Source of the DNA: an uncultured Clostridia bacterium | GTDB lineage: Bacteria; Bacillota; Clostridia; Oscillospirales; Acutalibacteraceae | NCBI GenBank assembly: GCA_937916395.1 | Contig: CALFTN010000047.1 | Span: 1 to 20,158 of the forward strand | DNA: 20,158 nt | Direction of reading: 5' to 3' | Part shown: piece by piece, positions 8,009-16,444 of the stretch | Position numbering within the stretch: position 1 is the stretch's first letter | How the letters are laid out: every line of letters starts with the position of its first letter | Notes under the pieces: model-generated | The model's input: the letters and a program-made list of their open reading frames with translations, nothing else | Database searches by the model: none | Told to the model about the DNA's origin: nothing | Program-made: the position numbers and the translations under genes

Positions 8009-8977
8009 TAAATCCATATTCTCATCACTGTATTCTATCTGTTTTGACCATCTTTTTATATTATTTATTCTGTCAATTTTTCTTACAGAACCGTTTTCCA
8101 TATAGGTTTTAATATCACAGAGTTTAATAAATCTTACTGAAGAAATACAAAAGTTGAGATATGCTATAAAGCTTAAATTATCTGAGAAAACAGACTTCAT
8201 AAGATGCCTGAAAATCACATAACTTAATACTTTTGAATATTCTCTATCGCCGTTTGACTTTTCGTTGAACGGCTTTTCATTTTTCTGAATTTCACCAATA
8301 TGTCTTTTCAAGCTTTCAAAATATTCAGTCCACTCATCATTTATCGGTTCGGTTTTTTCATACAGTAAAAGTATTTTGTTATCGTCAATGAGTGAAATTT
8401 TTTCATTACAATCGTTTTCCACAAGATTTACAATACACTGAATTCTCTCTTCATAAGGAATATCCTGTTCCAGAATTTCATAAATTTTGTTTCTTATATT
8501 GTACAGCTTCGCATAATTCTCTTCTTCAGCCTCATCACACTCACAATAATACTCATCCTCATCTTCAAAGCTCACAAATTGCAGTGGTTCATCATTTTCC
8601 AGAAGCAATCTTACTACCTCTTCACAACAAAGCCCCAACCCATATTCAGTTGCATAAGGGAAATCATTATAGAAACGCGGATGCTCTTTACAGATATAGC
8701 AAATACTATCCTCACCACAATTAGTTATAATATCGCAAAGATTATTTTTATTAAGAAACGGACAACGCTCCCCCTCCAAAAGCTTAAATGAATAAGTGTC
8801 GTCCTCGTTTTTCACTATATTCTTTCTTATCTTACCGCCGAATTCCGTTTGCATATTCTTATAAACGTCAATTGTTTCGTTATCAATATTTATTTCCCAA
8901 CCAACGCAACATGAATCAGTACACTTGTCAGCTATGCACCTGAAGCTATCATAAAATGAAGGCTTTATATAAATCAT
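7994..8977 (-). CDS. FliB-like lysine N-methylase (Cys-rich)
   Basis: 327 aa, related to flagellin lysine-N-methylase FliB. The N-terminal third carries the conserved cysteines: C14, C19, C23, C24 (the CxxxxCxxxCC block), then C72, C81, C87, C93, C96, C117 and C118, with the GERCPFL, CYICKEHPRF and GLCCEE signatures. Salmonella FliB uses an Fe-S cluster and S-adenosylmethionine to methylate flagellin lysines. No flagellar gene is in this window, so the substrate here is unknown. It is somewhat shorter than typical FliB. The ATG overlaps the trmO stop codon (ATGA), so translation is probably coupled. A ribosome binding site AGAAAGGAAAC lies inside trmO. The C-terminal half is Asp/Glu-rich and not recognised. 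Confidence 0.75.
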   Translation of the reverse strand: MIYIKPSFYDSFRCIADKCTDSCCVGWEINIDNETIDVYKNMQTEFGGKIRKNIVKNEDDTYSFKLLEGERCPFLNKNNLCDIITNCGEDSICYICKEHPRFYNDFPYATEYGLGLCCEEVVRLLLENDEPLQFVSFEDEDEYYCECDEAEEENYAKLYNIRNKIYEILEQDIPYEERIQCIVNLVENDCNEKISLIDDNKILLLYEKTEPINDEWTEYFESLKRHIGEIQKNEKPFNEKSNGDREYSKVLSYVIFRHLMKSVFSDNLSFIAYLNFCISSVRFIKLCDIKTYMENGSVRKIDRINNIKRWSKQIEYSDENMDLLTDI

Positions 8978-9660
8978 TTTTGTTTCCTTTCTATATCAAC
9001 AACATAAACATTCCCTTTTTCACATCTGAATTTCACAGCTAAATCCTTGTAATCCATTCCATAAATTCTTTCACAGTCATTTTGATAGGTTGGTCTTGGA
9101 TTAAGTGCTAATATTTCTGTTAACTCTGTTTTTTCGTTTTCCTTGAGCAGAATATCTTTTCCATCAACAAAAACCACATTATAGAAATCATTTTTATGTT
9201 CGTCTGAAAAACCGCCGATTGCCTGTGGAACAGAATCCGCATAAGGAAGATATGGTTTTATATCAAATATCGGTGTACCATCAACTAAATCCGCACCACT
9301 TACTACAAGCACCTTGCCATATTCAGACTCTTTGATTTCATTAAGCTTTACAACCGTTAATCCTAAAGAATTCGGTCTGTAAGGTGAACGTGTCGCAAAA
9401 ACACCCACGCGCTTGTTGCCACCTAGTTTTGGCGGTCTCACAGTAGGCGACCATTCGCCGTTATTCTGCGAGAAACCCCATATAAGCCAAAGATGTGAAA
9501 AACTCTCAATACCCCTTATCATATTTTCATCTCTGAAATCGCTTTCAAAAACAATCTGAGATTCAACCGATGGTGTAAGACCACTTTGACGTGGAACGCC
9601 AAACTTTTCTTTATAGCCATTTTTTATCTTTGCAACAGCTTTCAATTCAAACTCACTCAA
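8974..9660 (-). CDS. trmO: tRNA t6A37 N6-methyltransferase TrmO (TsaA family)
   Basis: 228 aa. TrmO uses S-adenosylmethionine to methylate N6-threonylcarbamoyladenosine at position 37 of tRNA-Thr. The N-terminal TsaA/VirR-like beta-barrel carries family motifs: SHLWLIWGF, RPPKLGG, GVFATRSPYRPNSLGLTVVKL (at about 107-127) and DLVDGTPIFDIKPYLPYAD. The C-terminal domain includes FRCEKGNVYVV. The start codon is TTG (9658-9660), supported by GGTGG at 9668-9672 with 7-base spacing and by family length; the nearby ATG codons are out of frame. It forms a two-gene operon with the overlapping FliB-like gene. Confidence 0.9.
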   Translation of the reverse strand: MSEFELKAVAKIKNGYKEKFGVPRQSGLTPSVESQIVFESDFRDENMIRGIESFSHLWLIWGFSQNNGEWSPTVRPPKLGGNKRVGVFATRSPYRPNSLGLTVVKLNEIKESEYGKVLVVSGADLVDGTPIFDIKPYLPYADSVPQAIGGFSDEHKNDFYNVVFVDGKDILLKENEKTELTEILALNPRPTYQNDCERIYGMDYKDLAVKFRCEKGNVYVVDIERKQK

Positions 9661-9680
9661 AACATCACCACCATATAAAA

Positions 9681-9709
9681 TTTATATCATAAAACACTTT
9701 TTTCGTCAA
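9681..9709 (-). promoter_or_regulatory. Sigma-A promoter of trmO-fliB
   Basis: On the minus strand, TTGACG (9704-9709), a 17-base spacer and TATAAA (9681-9686). The start would be near 9674, giving a very short leader that holds the GGTGGTGAT ribosome binding site. Confidence 0.65.
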
Positions 9710-9776
9710 TTCTATAAAAATTCTATTCATTTTAGTCAAAAACGTTAAATTTTATTCATATTTTTCTTTAAAACTG

Positions 9777-9806
9777 TTGATTTTTGATATAGTTTTATAG
9801 TAAAAT
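9777..9806 (+). promoter_or_regulatory. Possible promoter of the diguanylate cyclase operon
   Basis: TTGATT (9777-9782), an 18-base spacer and TAAAAT (9801-9806) lie upstream of the GGAGGG ribosome binding site (9842-9847). Other near matches occur in this AT-rich gap (for example TTGATA at 9811), so the assignment is weak. Confidence 0.4.
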
Positions 9807-9852
9807 AACATTGATACATTGATAGTTTTTAATAAAACTGTGGAGGGAATTT

Positions 9853-10995
9853 ATGTTTAGCAAATTCAAGGAATTTTTCATTTCAACATTCTTCTATGCT
9901 GGTATTACACCTGAGGAATACGACTCAATCAGACAACAACGCGAAGAAAAAAATAAAGGTATTCTTTTTGTTACGTCTGGTCTTGGAACCATTGTGTTCT
10001 TTGCTTTATTTATTTTGTCATTCTTTGAGAATTCATACAAACACAATATGATTTTATACTTATCACTCTTTGTGTGTGAATTTTTAGTTTTGCTTTGTGC
10101 TTGGAAATTCTTAAAGAAAAAACCAGACTTAATAACCGCTGTTACATATATTTCAATTTTCGCAATTTTTGCTTATGCTATTATTTTAGGCACATTTAAC
10201 AGTCCAACAATTACAAGTACTACTTTCTGTGTATTTCTTATTGCAATACCAATGATAGTTATAGACAGACCTTGGCGTCTTATTACATTCAACGCTGTTC
10301 AGGTTGTTATTTTCTGCCTTTGTAGTTACTATGTAAAAGATTGGTCTGTTGCTTCTGTTGATATTCTTAATGCAGTAAGTTTTTATTTCTTAGGTGGCGT
10401 ACTTAACACCTATATGATTAAAACAAAAGCTAAGGAGCTTACTCTTAGAAGATATATTGAACGCGACAGAGATACTGACCCACTCACACTTCTTTATAAC
10501 AAAGCTGCTGTAGGAAGAGAAATTACAAAGCATATAAGCGAAGGTGGAACAGGTGTGTTTATGTTTGTTGACCTTGATAATTTCAAGAAGGTTAACGACA
10601 CTTACGGACACGCTGTTGGTGATGATGTTCTTCATGAATTTGGTGATTGTATAAGACGTGTTTTCCGTCATACCGATATTTTAGGTCGTTTTGGTGGCGA
10701 TGAATTTATAATTTTCTTACCACACCCTATTGATGACGATGTTATTTCAACACGTGCGCAAGACCTTTTAAGCTTAATGGATGAAAACATTAAAATTGAT
10801 GACGCTTCTATAGACTTCCATGCAAGCATAGGCATTGCAAAATGCCCTGAAAATGGTGCTACTTATGAAGCTGTGATGGAAAAAGCTGACCAGGCTCTTT
10901 ATTATTCAAAGAAAAATGGCAAAAATATGTTTATGTATTATGACAATCTTCCTGAAGATTACTTAAAATCTTTAGAAGAAGCAGAAAATAAATAA
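9853..10995 (+). CDS. Membrane-bound diguanylate cyclase (GGDEF)
   Basis: 380 aa. The N-terminal half (about 37-190) holds about six hydrophobic segments, forming a membrane sensor region of unrecognised type. The C-terminal GGDEF domain (about 205-365) makes cyclic di-GMP from two GTP. The active-site motif is intact, GGDEF at 281-285. An RxxD inhibitory site is present exactly five residues upstream (R272-D275), so product feedback inhibition is expected. DPLTLLYNK and FVDLDNFKKVNDTYGH are further family signatures. GGAGGG with suitable spacing supports the ATG. It is the first gene of an apparent operon with a pyrophosphatase (23-base gap) and a hybrid histidine kinase. Confidence 0.95.
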   Translation: MFSKFKEFFISTFFYAGITPEEYDSIRQQREEKNKGILFVTSGLGTIVFFALFILSFFENSYKHNMILYLSLFVCEFLVLLCAWKFLKKKPDLITAVTYISIFAIFAYAIILGTFNSPTITSTTFCVFLIAIPMIVIDRPWRLITFNAVQVVIFCLCSYYVKDWSVASVDILNAVSFYFLGGVLNTYMIKTKAKELTLRRYIERDRDTDPLTLLYNKAAVGREITKHISEGGTGVFMFVDLDNFKKVNDTYGHAVGDDVLHEFGDCIRRVFRHTDILGRFGGDEFIIFLPHPIDDDVISTRAQDLLSLMDENIKIDDASIDFHASIGIAKCPENGATYEAVMEKADQALYYSKKNGKNMFMYYDNLPEDYLKSLEEAENK

Positions 10996-11018
10996 TTAAA
11001 AAATAGAAGGCGATTTTT

Positions 11019-11555
11019 TTGAACATCTGGCACGATATTAACCCTGATAGAATTTCACGCTCATCTTATGCTGCGGTTATAGAAATAAGCAAGGGTAGTA
11101 AAATGAAATATGAGCTTGACAAAGAAACAGGTTTACTGCGACTTGATAGAGTTCTTTACACCTCTACACACTATCCTGCAAACTATGGTTTTATTCCGAG
11201 AACTTATGCAAAAGACAATGACCCTTTGGATGTGCTTGTTCTTTGCTCTGAGCAAATTCAACCAATGTCTATAGTTGAATGTTACCCTATAGGTGTTATT
11301 TCTATGCTTGATAATGGTGCACCTGATGATAAAATTATTTCTATTCCTTTTAACGACCCAACTTATAATACCTATAAGGATATAAGCCAATTACCTGTTC
11401 ATGTGTTTGATGAAATGAAGCATTTCTTTTCAGTTTATAAAACACTTGAACAGAAAGAAACCGCAATTGATGAAGTTAAAGGTGTTTTAGATGCAGTTTC
11501 AATTATCGAAGATTCAATAATTGCATATAACGAAAAATTTTCAAGAAAAGGTTAA
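11019..11555 (+). CDS. ppa: Inorganic pyrophosphatase, family I
   Basis: 178 aa soluble pyrophosphatase that hydrolyses PPi to two phosphates. Visible family motifs: KYELDKETG (30-38), HYPANYGFIPRTY (51-63) and the metal-binding signature DNDPLDVLVL (66-75). MLDNGAPDDKII (about 96-107) matches the DxGxxDxK region. The start is a TTG codon, with AGAAGG at 11005-11010 eight bases upstream; the next in-frame ATG (codon 29) would remove conserved N-terminal structure. It lies between a diguanylate cyclase and a hybrid kinase, with 9 bases to the latter. Cyclic di-GMP synthesis releases two PPi, so local coupling is a reasonable inference. Confidence 0.93.
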   Translation: MNIWHDINPDRISRSSYAAVIEISKGSKMKYELDKETGLLRLDRVLYTSTHYPANYGFIPRTYAKDNDPLDVLVLCSEQIQPMSIVECYPIGVISMLDNGAPDDKIISIPFNDPTYNTYKDISQLPVHVFDEMKHFFSVYKTLEQKETAIDEVKGVLDAVSIIEDSIIAYNEKFSRKG

Positions 11556-11564
11556 GATATTACT

Positions 11565-13964
11565 ATGGCTTCCACAAATTTTGAAAATGGTTTATACATT
11601 GTCGGTAGCGACTTTAAAATACGTTATGCAAATGATACTTTAAAGGAATTCTTCCCAAAAGTTGTTGAAGGTGGTCTTTGCTACAAAGCTGTTACAGACC
11701 GTGATGAACCGTGTACATTTTGCCCTATTGCGAATGGTCTCGAAAAGGGCAGACTTTTATTCAACTCTGCTAATTTCAGTCGTTATGGAGCTGCCTTTAC
11801 AAATATGAGCACGCCCGAATTCAAAGACTGTTATTCTGTAATGGTTCAGCAAATCGCAAGTCCTGATATGCTCAAAAAGCTTGATGAAGACCAGATGCAT
11901 GCACTAATGATGCAACAAAGGGAATTACAAAACAGAAACTTCATTATTGAAACACTTTCTGCTGAATATGAAATAATTTATTTTGTATGCGAAGAAAATG
12001 GTATTTTCAAATGCACAAAATATTACGACCAAAAAGGTACAAATTCGTTTGAAACCGGAGATTTAACAATTTCCAGCTACGATACACTCCTTACTAATTA
12101 CGCCAATATCCATATTCATCCCGAAGACAGAAAAATGTTTTTAGAAGAAACGCAACTTAATAATGTGAGGACGTGTATTTTCGGTGATAATGAACCATTT
12201 GAATTAAACTACAGAGAGCTTCACGGTGCTGTTGTAAAATATATGCAAATCAGGTTCATTCCTATCAAAACCGACAATAACCCAAATGTTATTATTGCTT
12301 TTCGTTGCGTCGATTCTATTGTTGAGCAAGAGTTAGAGGAACGTGAAAGAACCGAAAGACTTCTTGATAGCTCAAATCAACGTTTAAGAGTTATTGAAGG
12401 TCTTTGTGCAGAATACGAGTCACTGTATTACGTTGATGCAAAAAAAGATACTGGTATTCCTTATATTTTATCTGAGCATTTCCCTGAGGATTTCAAAAAG
12501 AACCTTCTTAAAGAAATACCATATACCAGTGCTTTTCACGCCTACATTGATGGTTGCGTAGCTCCAAGCCAATGTGAATATGTAAAAGCGCAAACTGAGC
12601 TTCGTTCTGTTACAAACAAATTAAAAGATTCACCTTGTATCAGAATCAACTACGAGGTTCCGTATGAAGGCAAGATGCTCCATTACCAGATATATATAGC
12701 CCGAATCGGTGAACCACACGAGCAGGTATGGGCTTTCAAGAGTATTGAAGAAACTGTTGAAGAGCAAATAAAGCAACACAGAATTCTTATAGATGCACTT
12801 GATAAAGCGAAAAAAGCTGAACAAGCAAAATCAAACTTCCTTTTCAATATGTCTCACGATATACGTACTCCAATGAATGCAATTTTAGGCTACAACACTA
12901 TTGCTGAGAAAAACATTGAAGATAAAGAAGTAGCGCTTGATGCACTTAAAAAGGCAAAGCATTCTGGTCAGCACATGTTGGGAATCATCAACGATATTCT
13001 TGATATGGCACGAATTGAAAATGATAAGATTGAAATAAACAACGACATTGTAGATTTCACAAAGCTTGTTGAAGAATTGAAAGAGATGTTCGTTCACGAA
13101 ATGGCTAAAAAAGACATTGAATTTGTAACTTCAATCAATGTCAAAACCCCAGCCATTTATACTGACGCACTTCGTATTTCTCAGGTAATTACCAACCTTT
13201 TAAGTAATGCATTAAAATTTACTAACCCTGGTGGTAAGGTTACATTCCAAGTTACAGAGTTAAAATCACCTGATGATACCGCTCACTTCCAGATAAGAAT
13301 TGAAGATACTGGTGTTGGTATGAGCGAAGAATTCCAAAAGCATCTATTCAACGCCTTTGAACGTGAGCACAATACAACAAAAAGTGGTATCCAGGGCACA
13401 GGTCTTGGTCTTGCAATTACCAAAAATCTTGTGCAACTTTTAGGTGGTACTCTTACATATAACAGCATGCTTGGCATTGGTACTGAATTCACTATTACAT
13501 TCAAAGCTAAAAAGGCTGAAGAAGTTCCTGTAACTCACAAAGAGTCATCTACCCTTCTTCCAGAGTTAAAGGGTTCAAGAATCCTCGTTGTTGAAGATAA
13601 TATAATAAACAGAGAAATTGCTCGTGAACTTTTAGAAGAAGAAGGCTTCATAATCGAAGAAGCTGAAGACGGCACTATTGCTGTTGATATGCTTGAAAAA
13701 AATGGTAAAGATTATTACACCTTTGTGCTTATGGATATTCAGATGCCAATTATGAACGGCTACACAGCAACACGAAAAATCCGTAGCTCTTATAACACTG
13801 ATATTGCAAACGTACCAATTGTTGCTATGACTGCAAATGCATTTACAGAAGACAGAAAAAATGCACTTGACGCTGGTATGAATGAGCATGTTGCAAAACC
13901 ACTTGATATTGATATTCTTATAGAAGTTTTAAACCGTGTTTATAAAGAAACACACAATAAATAA
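11565..13964 (+). CDS. Hybrid sensor histidine kinase/response regulator
   Basis: 799 aa, with no evident membrane segment, so probably cytoplasmic. A PAS-like N-terminus (about 1-75) contains C39, C50 and C53 in the pattern GGLCY...PCTFCP. Two more PAS-like sensory regions (about 125-255 and 270-400) follow. The kinase core has the H-box NMSHDIRTPMNAILGYN with H431, the N-box around N548 (NLLSNALKF), G1 DTGVGM at 581 and G2 GTGLGLAI. A receiver domain begins at about 672 (RILVVEDN) with phosphoacceptor D724 (LMDIQMP) and K778 (AKPLD). The stop is followed by a strong terminator, so this is the last gene of the operon. No separate output regulator is in the window. The neighbouring cyclase is a candidate target (inference). 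Confidence 0.93.
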   Translation: MASTNFENGLYIVGSDFKIRYANDTLKEFFPKVVEGGLCYKAVTDRDEPCTFCPIANGLEKGRLLFNSANFSRYGAAFTNMSTPEFKDCYSVMVQQIASPDMLKKLDEDQMHALMMQQRELQNRNFIIETLSAEYEIIYFVCEENGIFKCTKYYDQKGTNSFETGDLTISSYDTLLTNYANIHIHPEDRKMFLEETQLNNVRTCIFGDNEPFELNYRELHGAVVKYMQIRFIPIKTDNNPNVIIAFRCVDSIVEQELEERERTERLLDSSNQRLRVIEGLCAEYESLYYVDAKKDTGIPYILSEHFPEDFKKNLLKEIPYTSAFHAYIDGCVAPSQCEYVKAQTELRSVTNKLKDSPCIRINYEVPYEGKMLHYQIYIARIGEPHEQVWAFKSIEETVEEQIKQHRILIDALDKAKKAEQAKSNFLFNMSHDIRTPMNAILGYNTIAEKNIEDKEVALDALKKAKHSGQHMLGIINDILDMARIENDKIEINNDIVDFTKLVEELKEMFVHEMAKKDIEFVTSINVKTPAIYTDALRISQVITNLLSNALKFTNPGGKVTFQVTELKSPDDTAHFQIRIEDTGVGMSEEFQKHLFNAFEREHNTTKSGIQGTGLGLAITKNLVQLLGGTLTYNSMLGIGTEFTITFKAKKAEEVPVTHKESSTLLPELKGSRILVVEDNIINREIARELLEEEGFIIEEAEDGTIAVDMLEKNGKDYYTFVLMDIQMPIMNGYTATRKIRSSYNTDIANVPIVAMTANAFTEDRKNALDAGMNEHVAKPLDIDILIEVLNRVYKETHNK

Positions 13965-13978
13965 TTAAATAAAAAAGA

Positions 13979-14009
13979 CCAGAAACTTTAAAAAGTTTCT
14001 GGTTTTTTT
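13979..14009 (+). terminator. Intrinsic terminator of the cyclase-ppa-kinase operon
   Basis: A 10-bp perfect stem (CCAGAAACTT 13979-13988, AAGTTTCTGG 13993-14002) with a 4-base loop and a seven-T tail (14003-14009). Confidence 0.9.
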
Positions 14010-14042
14010 ATAATTTCTGGGCAATATAATTTTGGTGATAAT

Positions 14043-15059
14043 ATGCCAAAAAGAATTGGAAAAAATGTAATTTTATTAAACAACAGACCCTCTATTATTG
14101 GTAACGCTGCCGTTGTAGGCAAAAAAGAAGGCGAGGGGCCGCTAGCTCTTGAATTCGATAAAATATTTGAAGATGAATTTTTAGGTAAAGAAACCTTTGA
14201 AAAAGCTGAAAGTGAATTAGTAAAAGAAGCCGTCAAAACAGCTCTTAGTAAAACTGAGCTTTTACCAGAAGATATTGACTGTTGCTTTTCAGGTGACCTT
14301 TTAAATCAATGTATAGGCTCATCCTTTGGCTTGCGTGAATTCAATATTCCTTTTTCAGGGCTTTATGGTGCTTGTTCTACAATGGCTCTGTCACTTGCCC
14401 TCTCAGCAACCCTTATAGACTCTGGTGCATTAGAAACAGCTATTGCTTCTACTTCGTCACATTTCTGCTCTGCTGAGCGTCAATACAGAAACCCATTAGA
14501 ATACGGTGGCCAGCGTCCTCCTTGTGCTCAATGGACTGTTACCGGCTCAGGTGCACTTGTTTTAAAGAATAATGTTCCGGATTCACCACGCGTAAATGCT
14601 GTTATATTCGGTAAAATCCGTGATTTAGGAATAACCGACACAAATAATATGGGGGCAGCAATGGCACCTGCGGCATCGCTTCTCATAAGCGAGTTTTTGA
14701 ATGAAACACACACAACCCCTGACGATTTTGATTTAATTTTAACTGGTGATTTGGGCAAGGTTGGTAGTGATATTCTTAAAGAACTTCTGATTAAAGAAAG
14801 CAATATTGATATTTCATTGGTTCATAATGATTGTGGCACTATGATTTATGATTCTGAAACACAGGATGTTCACGCTGGTGGCTCTGGCTGTGGTTGTAGC
14901 GCAACTGTGCTTTGCTCATATATTATAAATAAACTAAGAAAAAAAGAATTACACCGCGTATTTTTTGTAGGTACCGGTGCACTGCTGTCACCTACGTCAT
15001 CATTACAAGGTGAAAGCATACCTGGTATTGCACACGGAGTTTTATTGACATCAGATTGA
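14043..15059 (+). CDS. spoVAD: Stage V sporulation protein AD
   Basis: 338 aa, the usual length for SpoVAD, a thiolase-fold protein that binds dipicolinic acid and is needed for Ca-DPA loading of the forespore. Family features: the N-terminal RIGKNVILLNNRPSIIGNAAV; DLLNQCIGSSFGLRE; LYGACSTMALSL, with C111 at the thiolase nucleophile position; RNPLEYGGQRPPCAQWTVTG; and the C-terminal GSGCGCSA and VGTGALLSPTSSLQGESIPGIAHG. The start ATG follows GGTGAT. In most sporulating Firmicutes the gene lies between spoVAC and spoVAE. Neither is adjacent here, although the gene is intact. It is the best evidence that the host forms endospores. Confidence 0.95.
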   Translation: MPKRIGKNVILLNNRPSIIGNAAVVGKKEGEGPLALEFDKIFEDEFLGKETFEKAESELVKEAVKTALSKTELLPEDIDCCFSGDLLNQCIGSSFGLREFNIPFSGLYGACSTMALSLALSATLIDSGALETAIASTSSHFCSAERQYRNPLEYGGQRPPCAQWTVTGSGALVLKNNVPDSPRVNAVIFGKIRDLGITDTNNMGAAMAPAASLLISEFLNETHTTPDDFDLILTGDLGKVGSDILKELLIKESNIDISLVHNDCGTMIYDSETQDVHAGGSGCGCSATVLCSYIINKLRKKELHRVFFVGTGALLSPTSSLQGESIPGIAHGVLLTSD

Positions 15060-15072
15060 AAGGATTTGTAAA

Positions 15073-15216
15073 ATGAACCATTGTATGAAAACATTAAAAA
15101 ACATAGAAAAGCTCACAAAGGCTTATAAATCAATTTATGTTTTAAAAAAGCTTTTATCTATATTTCTTATAACCTATACTGCTATTAAAGTAATAACCTT
15201 CTTTATCAACAAATAA
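15073..15216 (+). CDS. Small membrane peptide of unknown function downstream of spoVAD
   Basis: A 47-codon frame begins 13 bases after the spoVAD stop, with AAAGGA overlapping that stop and 8-9 bases before the ATG. It ends just before a strong terminator. The peptide has a Lys-rich N-terminal half (several KxxxK spacings, about 6-27) and one hydrophobic segment, about 27-45 (LLSIFLITYTAIKVITFF). This looks like a single-pass membrane peptide with a positively charged cytoplasmic side. Position between spoVAD and the terminator, plus a good ribosome binding site, argues for a real gene, possibly sporulation-linked. I do not recognise the family. It is not a recognisable SpoVAE fragment. Confidence 0.6.
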   Translation: MNHCMKTLKNIEKLTKAYKSIYVLKKLLSIFLITYTAIKVITFFINK

Positions 15217-15223
15217 AAATGAC

Positions 15224-15268
15224 GAGGCTGTAAAAAAACTTAACGCTTTTTTACAGCCTCTTTACTTT
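15224..15268. terminator. Bidirectional terminator between spoVAD unit and fucO
   Basis: A 14-bp perfect inverted repeat (GAGGCTGTAAAAAA 15224-15237, TTTTTTACAGCCTC 15247-15260). It has T-rich sequence after the hairpin on the plus strand (TTTACTTTTT) and on the minus strand, so it can serve both convergent units. Confidence 0.88.
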
Positions 15269-15271
15269 TTA

Positions 15272-16420
15272 TTACATTAATTTTTTATAAAGCTTGACAA
15301 TATCTTCAACGCTTGTATCTTTAGGGTTACCTGGTCGGCAAGCATCTGCATAAGCACTTTCAGCGAGGAACTGTATGTCTTCTTCTTTAACAATTTCTTT
15401 AAGGTCTTCTGGAATACCAACATCAACAGCTAATTTTTTAACTGCTGCAATAGCTGCTATACGAGCACCTTCAATTGTCATTGTTTCAGTACCCTTAACG
15501 CCCATTGCCTTAGCAATATCTCTGTATTTTTCACCTGTACATTCTGCGTTATATTCCATTACTGTAGGAAGAATAATAGCATTAGCCACGCCGTGTGGTG
15601 TATCATAAAGAGCACCTAAGCCGTGAGCCATACTGTGAACAATACCAAGTCCAACATTTGAGAAGCCCTGACCTGCAATATATTGAGCAAGAGCCATACC
15701 TTCTCTGCCTTCATTTGTATTTTCACAAGCACCACGAAGATGTTTAGAAATAAGCTCAATAGCTTTAAGGTGGAACATATCTGTCATTTCCCAAGCGCCT
15801 TTAGTAATGTAACCTTCAATAGCATGGGTTAACGCGTCCATACCCGTAGCTGCTGTAAGACCTTTCGGCATGCTAGCCATCATATCAGGGTCAACAACTG
15901 CTATTTCTGGAATATCGTGAACATCAACACAAACGAATTTGCGTTTCTTTTCTACATCAGTAATAACATAGTTAATTGTAACCTCAGCTGCAGTACCTGC
16001 TGTTGTAGGAACAGCAATAGTAAATGTAGCGTGATTTTTTGTAGGTGCAACACCCTCAAGGCTTCTCACGTCACTGAATTCTGGGTTTTCAATAATAATG
16101 CCAATTGCTTTTGCAGTATCCATTGCAGAACCGCCACCAATTGCAACAATAGAATCAGCACCAGATTCTTTGAAAGCCTTAACGCCATCAAGTACATTTT
16201 CAATGGTAGGGTTAGCTTTAATATCGCTAAAAATTTCGTAGCAGATTGAAGCTTCTGATAAAACATCAGTAACCTTAGCTGCAACGCCGAATTTAATTAA
16301 ATCAGGGTCGGTACAAACAAAAACCTTTTTATATCCACGAGAAGTAATCTCGTTAGGGATTTCTTGAATTGCTCCTTTACCGTGATATGAAATTGTGTTT
16401 AAAACTATTCTTTGTGCCAT
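15272..16420 (-). CDS. fucO: Lactaldehyde reductase / 1,2-propanediol oxidoreductase (iron-containing ADH)
   Basis: 382 aa, a group III iron-dependent alcohol dehydrogenase very similar along its length to E. coli FucO. It would reduce L-lactaldehyde to 1,2-propanediol with NADH in fucose/rhamnose fermentation. The NAD-binding GGGSAMDTAK is at 95-104. Iron ligands D195, H199, H262 and H276 are offset by exactly one from those of E. coli FucO (D196, H200, H263, H277). NNPEF-type and DVRSLEG, TTAGTAAEVTINYVITD and TGEKYRDIA segments are FucO-like. AGGAGGAG lies just before the ATG. No fucose isomerase, kinase or aldolase is in the window, so another alcohol substrate is possible. It is convergent with spoVAD and divergent from the mannosidase. 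Confidence 0.88.
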   Translation of the reverse strand: MAQRIVLNTISYHGKGAIQEIPNEITSRGYKKVFVCTDPDLIKFGVAAKVTDVLSEASICYEIFSDIKANPTIENVLDGVKAFKESGADSIVAIGGGSAMDTAKAIGIIIENPEFSDVRSLEGVAPTKNHATFTIAVPTTAGTAAEVTINYVITDVEKKRKFVCVDVHDIPEIAVVDPDMMASMPKGLTAATGMDALTHAIEGYITKGAWEMTDMFHLKAIELISKHLRGACENTNEGREGMALAQYIAGQGFSNVGLGIVHSMAHGLGALYDTPHGVANAIILPTVMEYNAECTGEKYRDIAKAMGVKGTETMTIEGARIAAIAAVKKLAVDVGIPEDLKEIVKEEDIQFLAESAYADACRPGNPKDTSVEDIVKLYKKLM

Positions 16421-16444
16421 GGGAATCTCCTCCTAAAAATTAAC

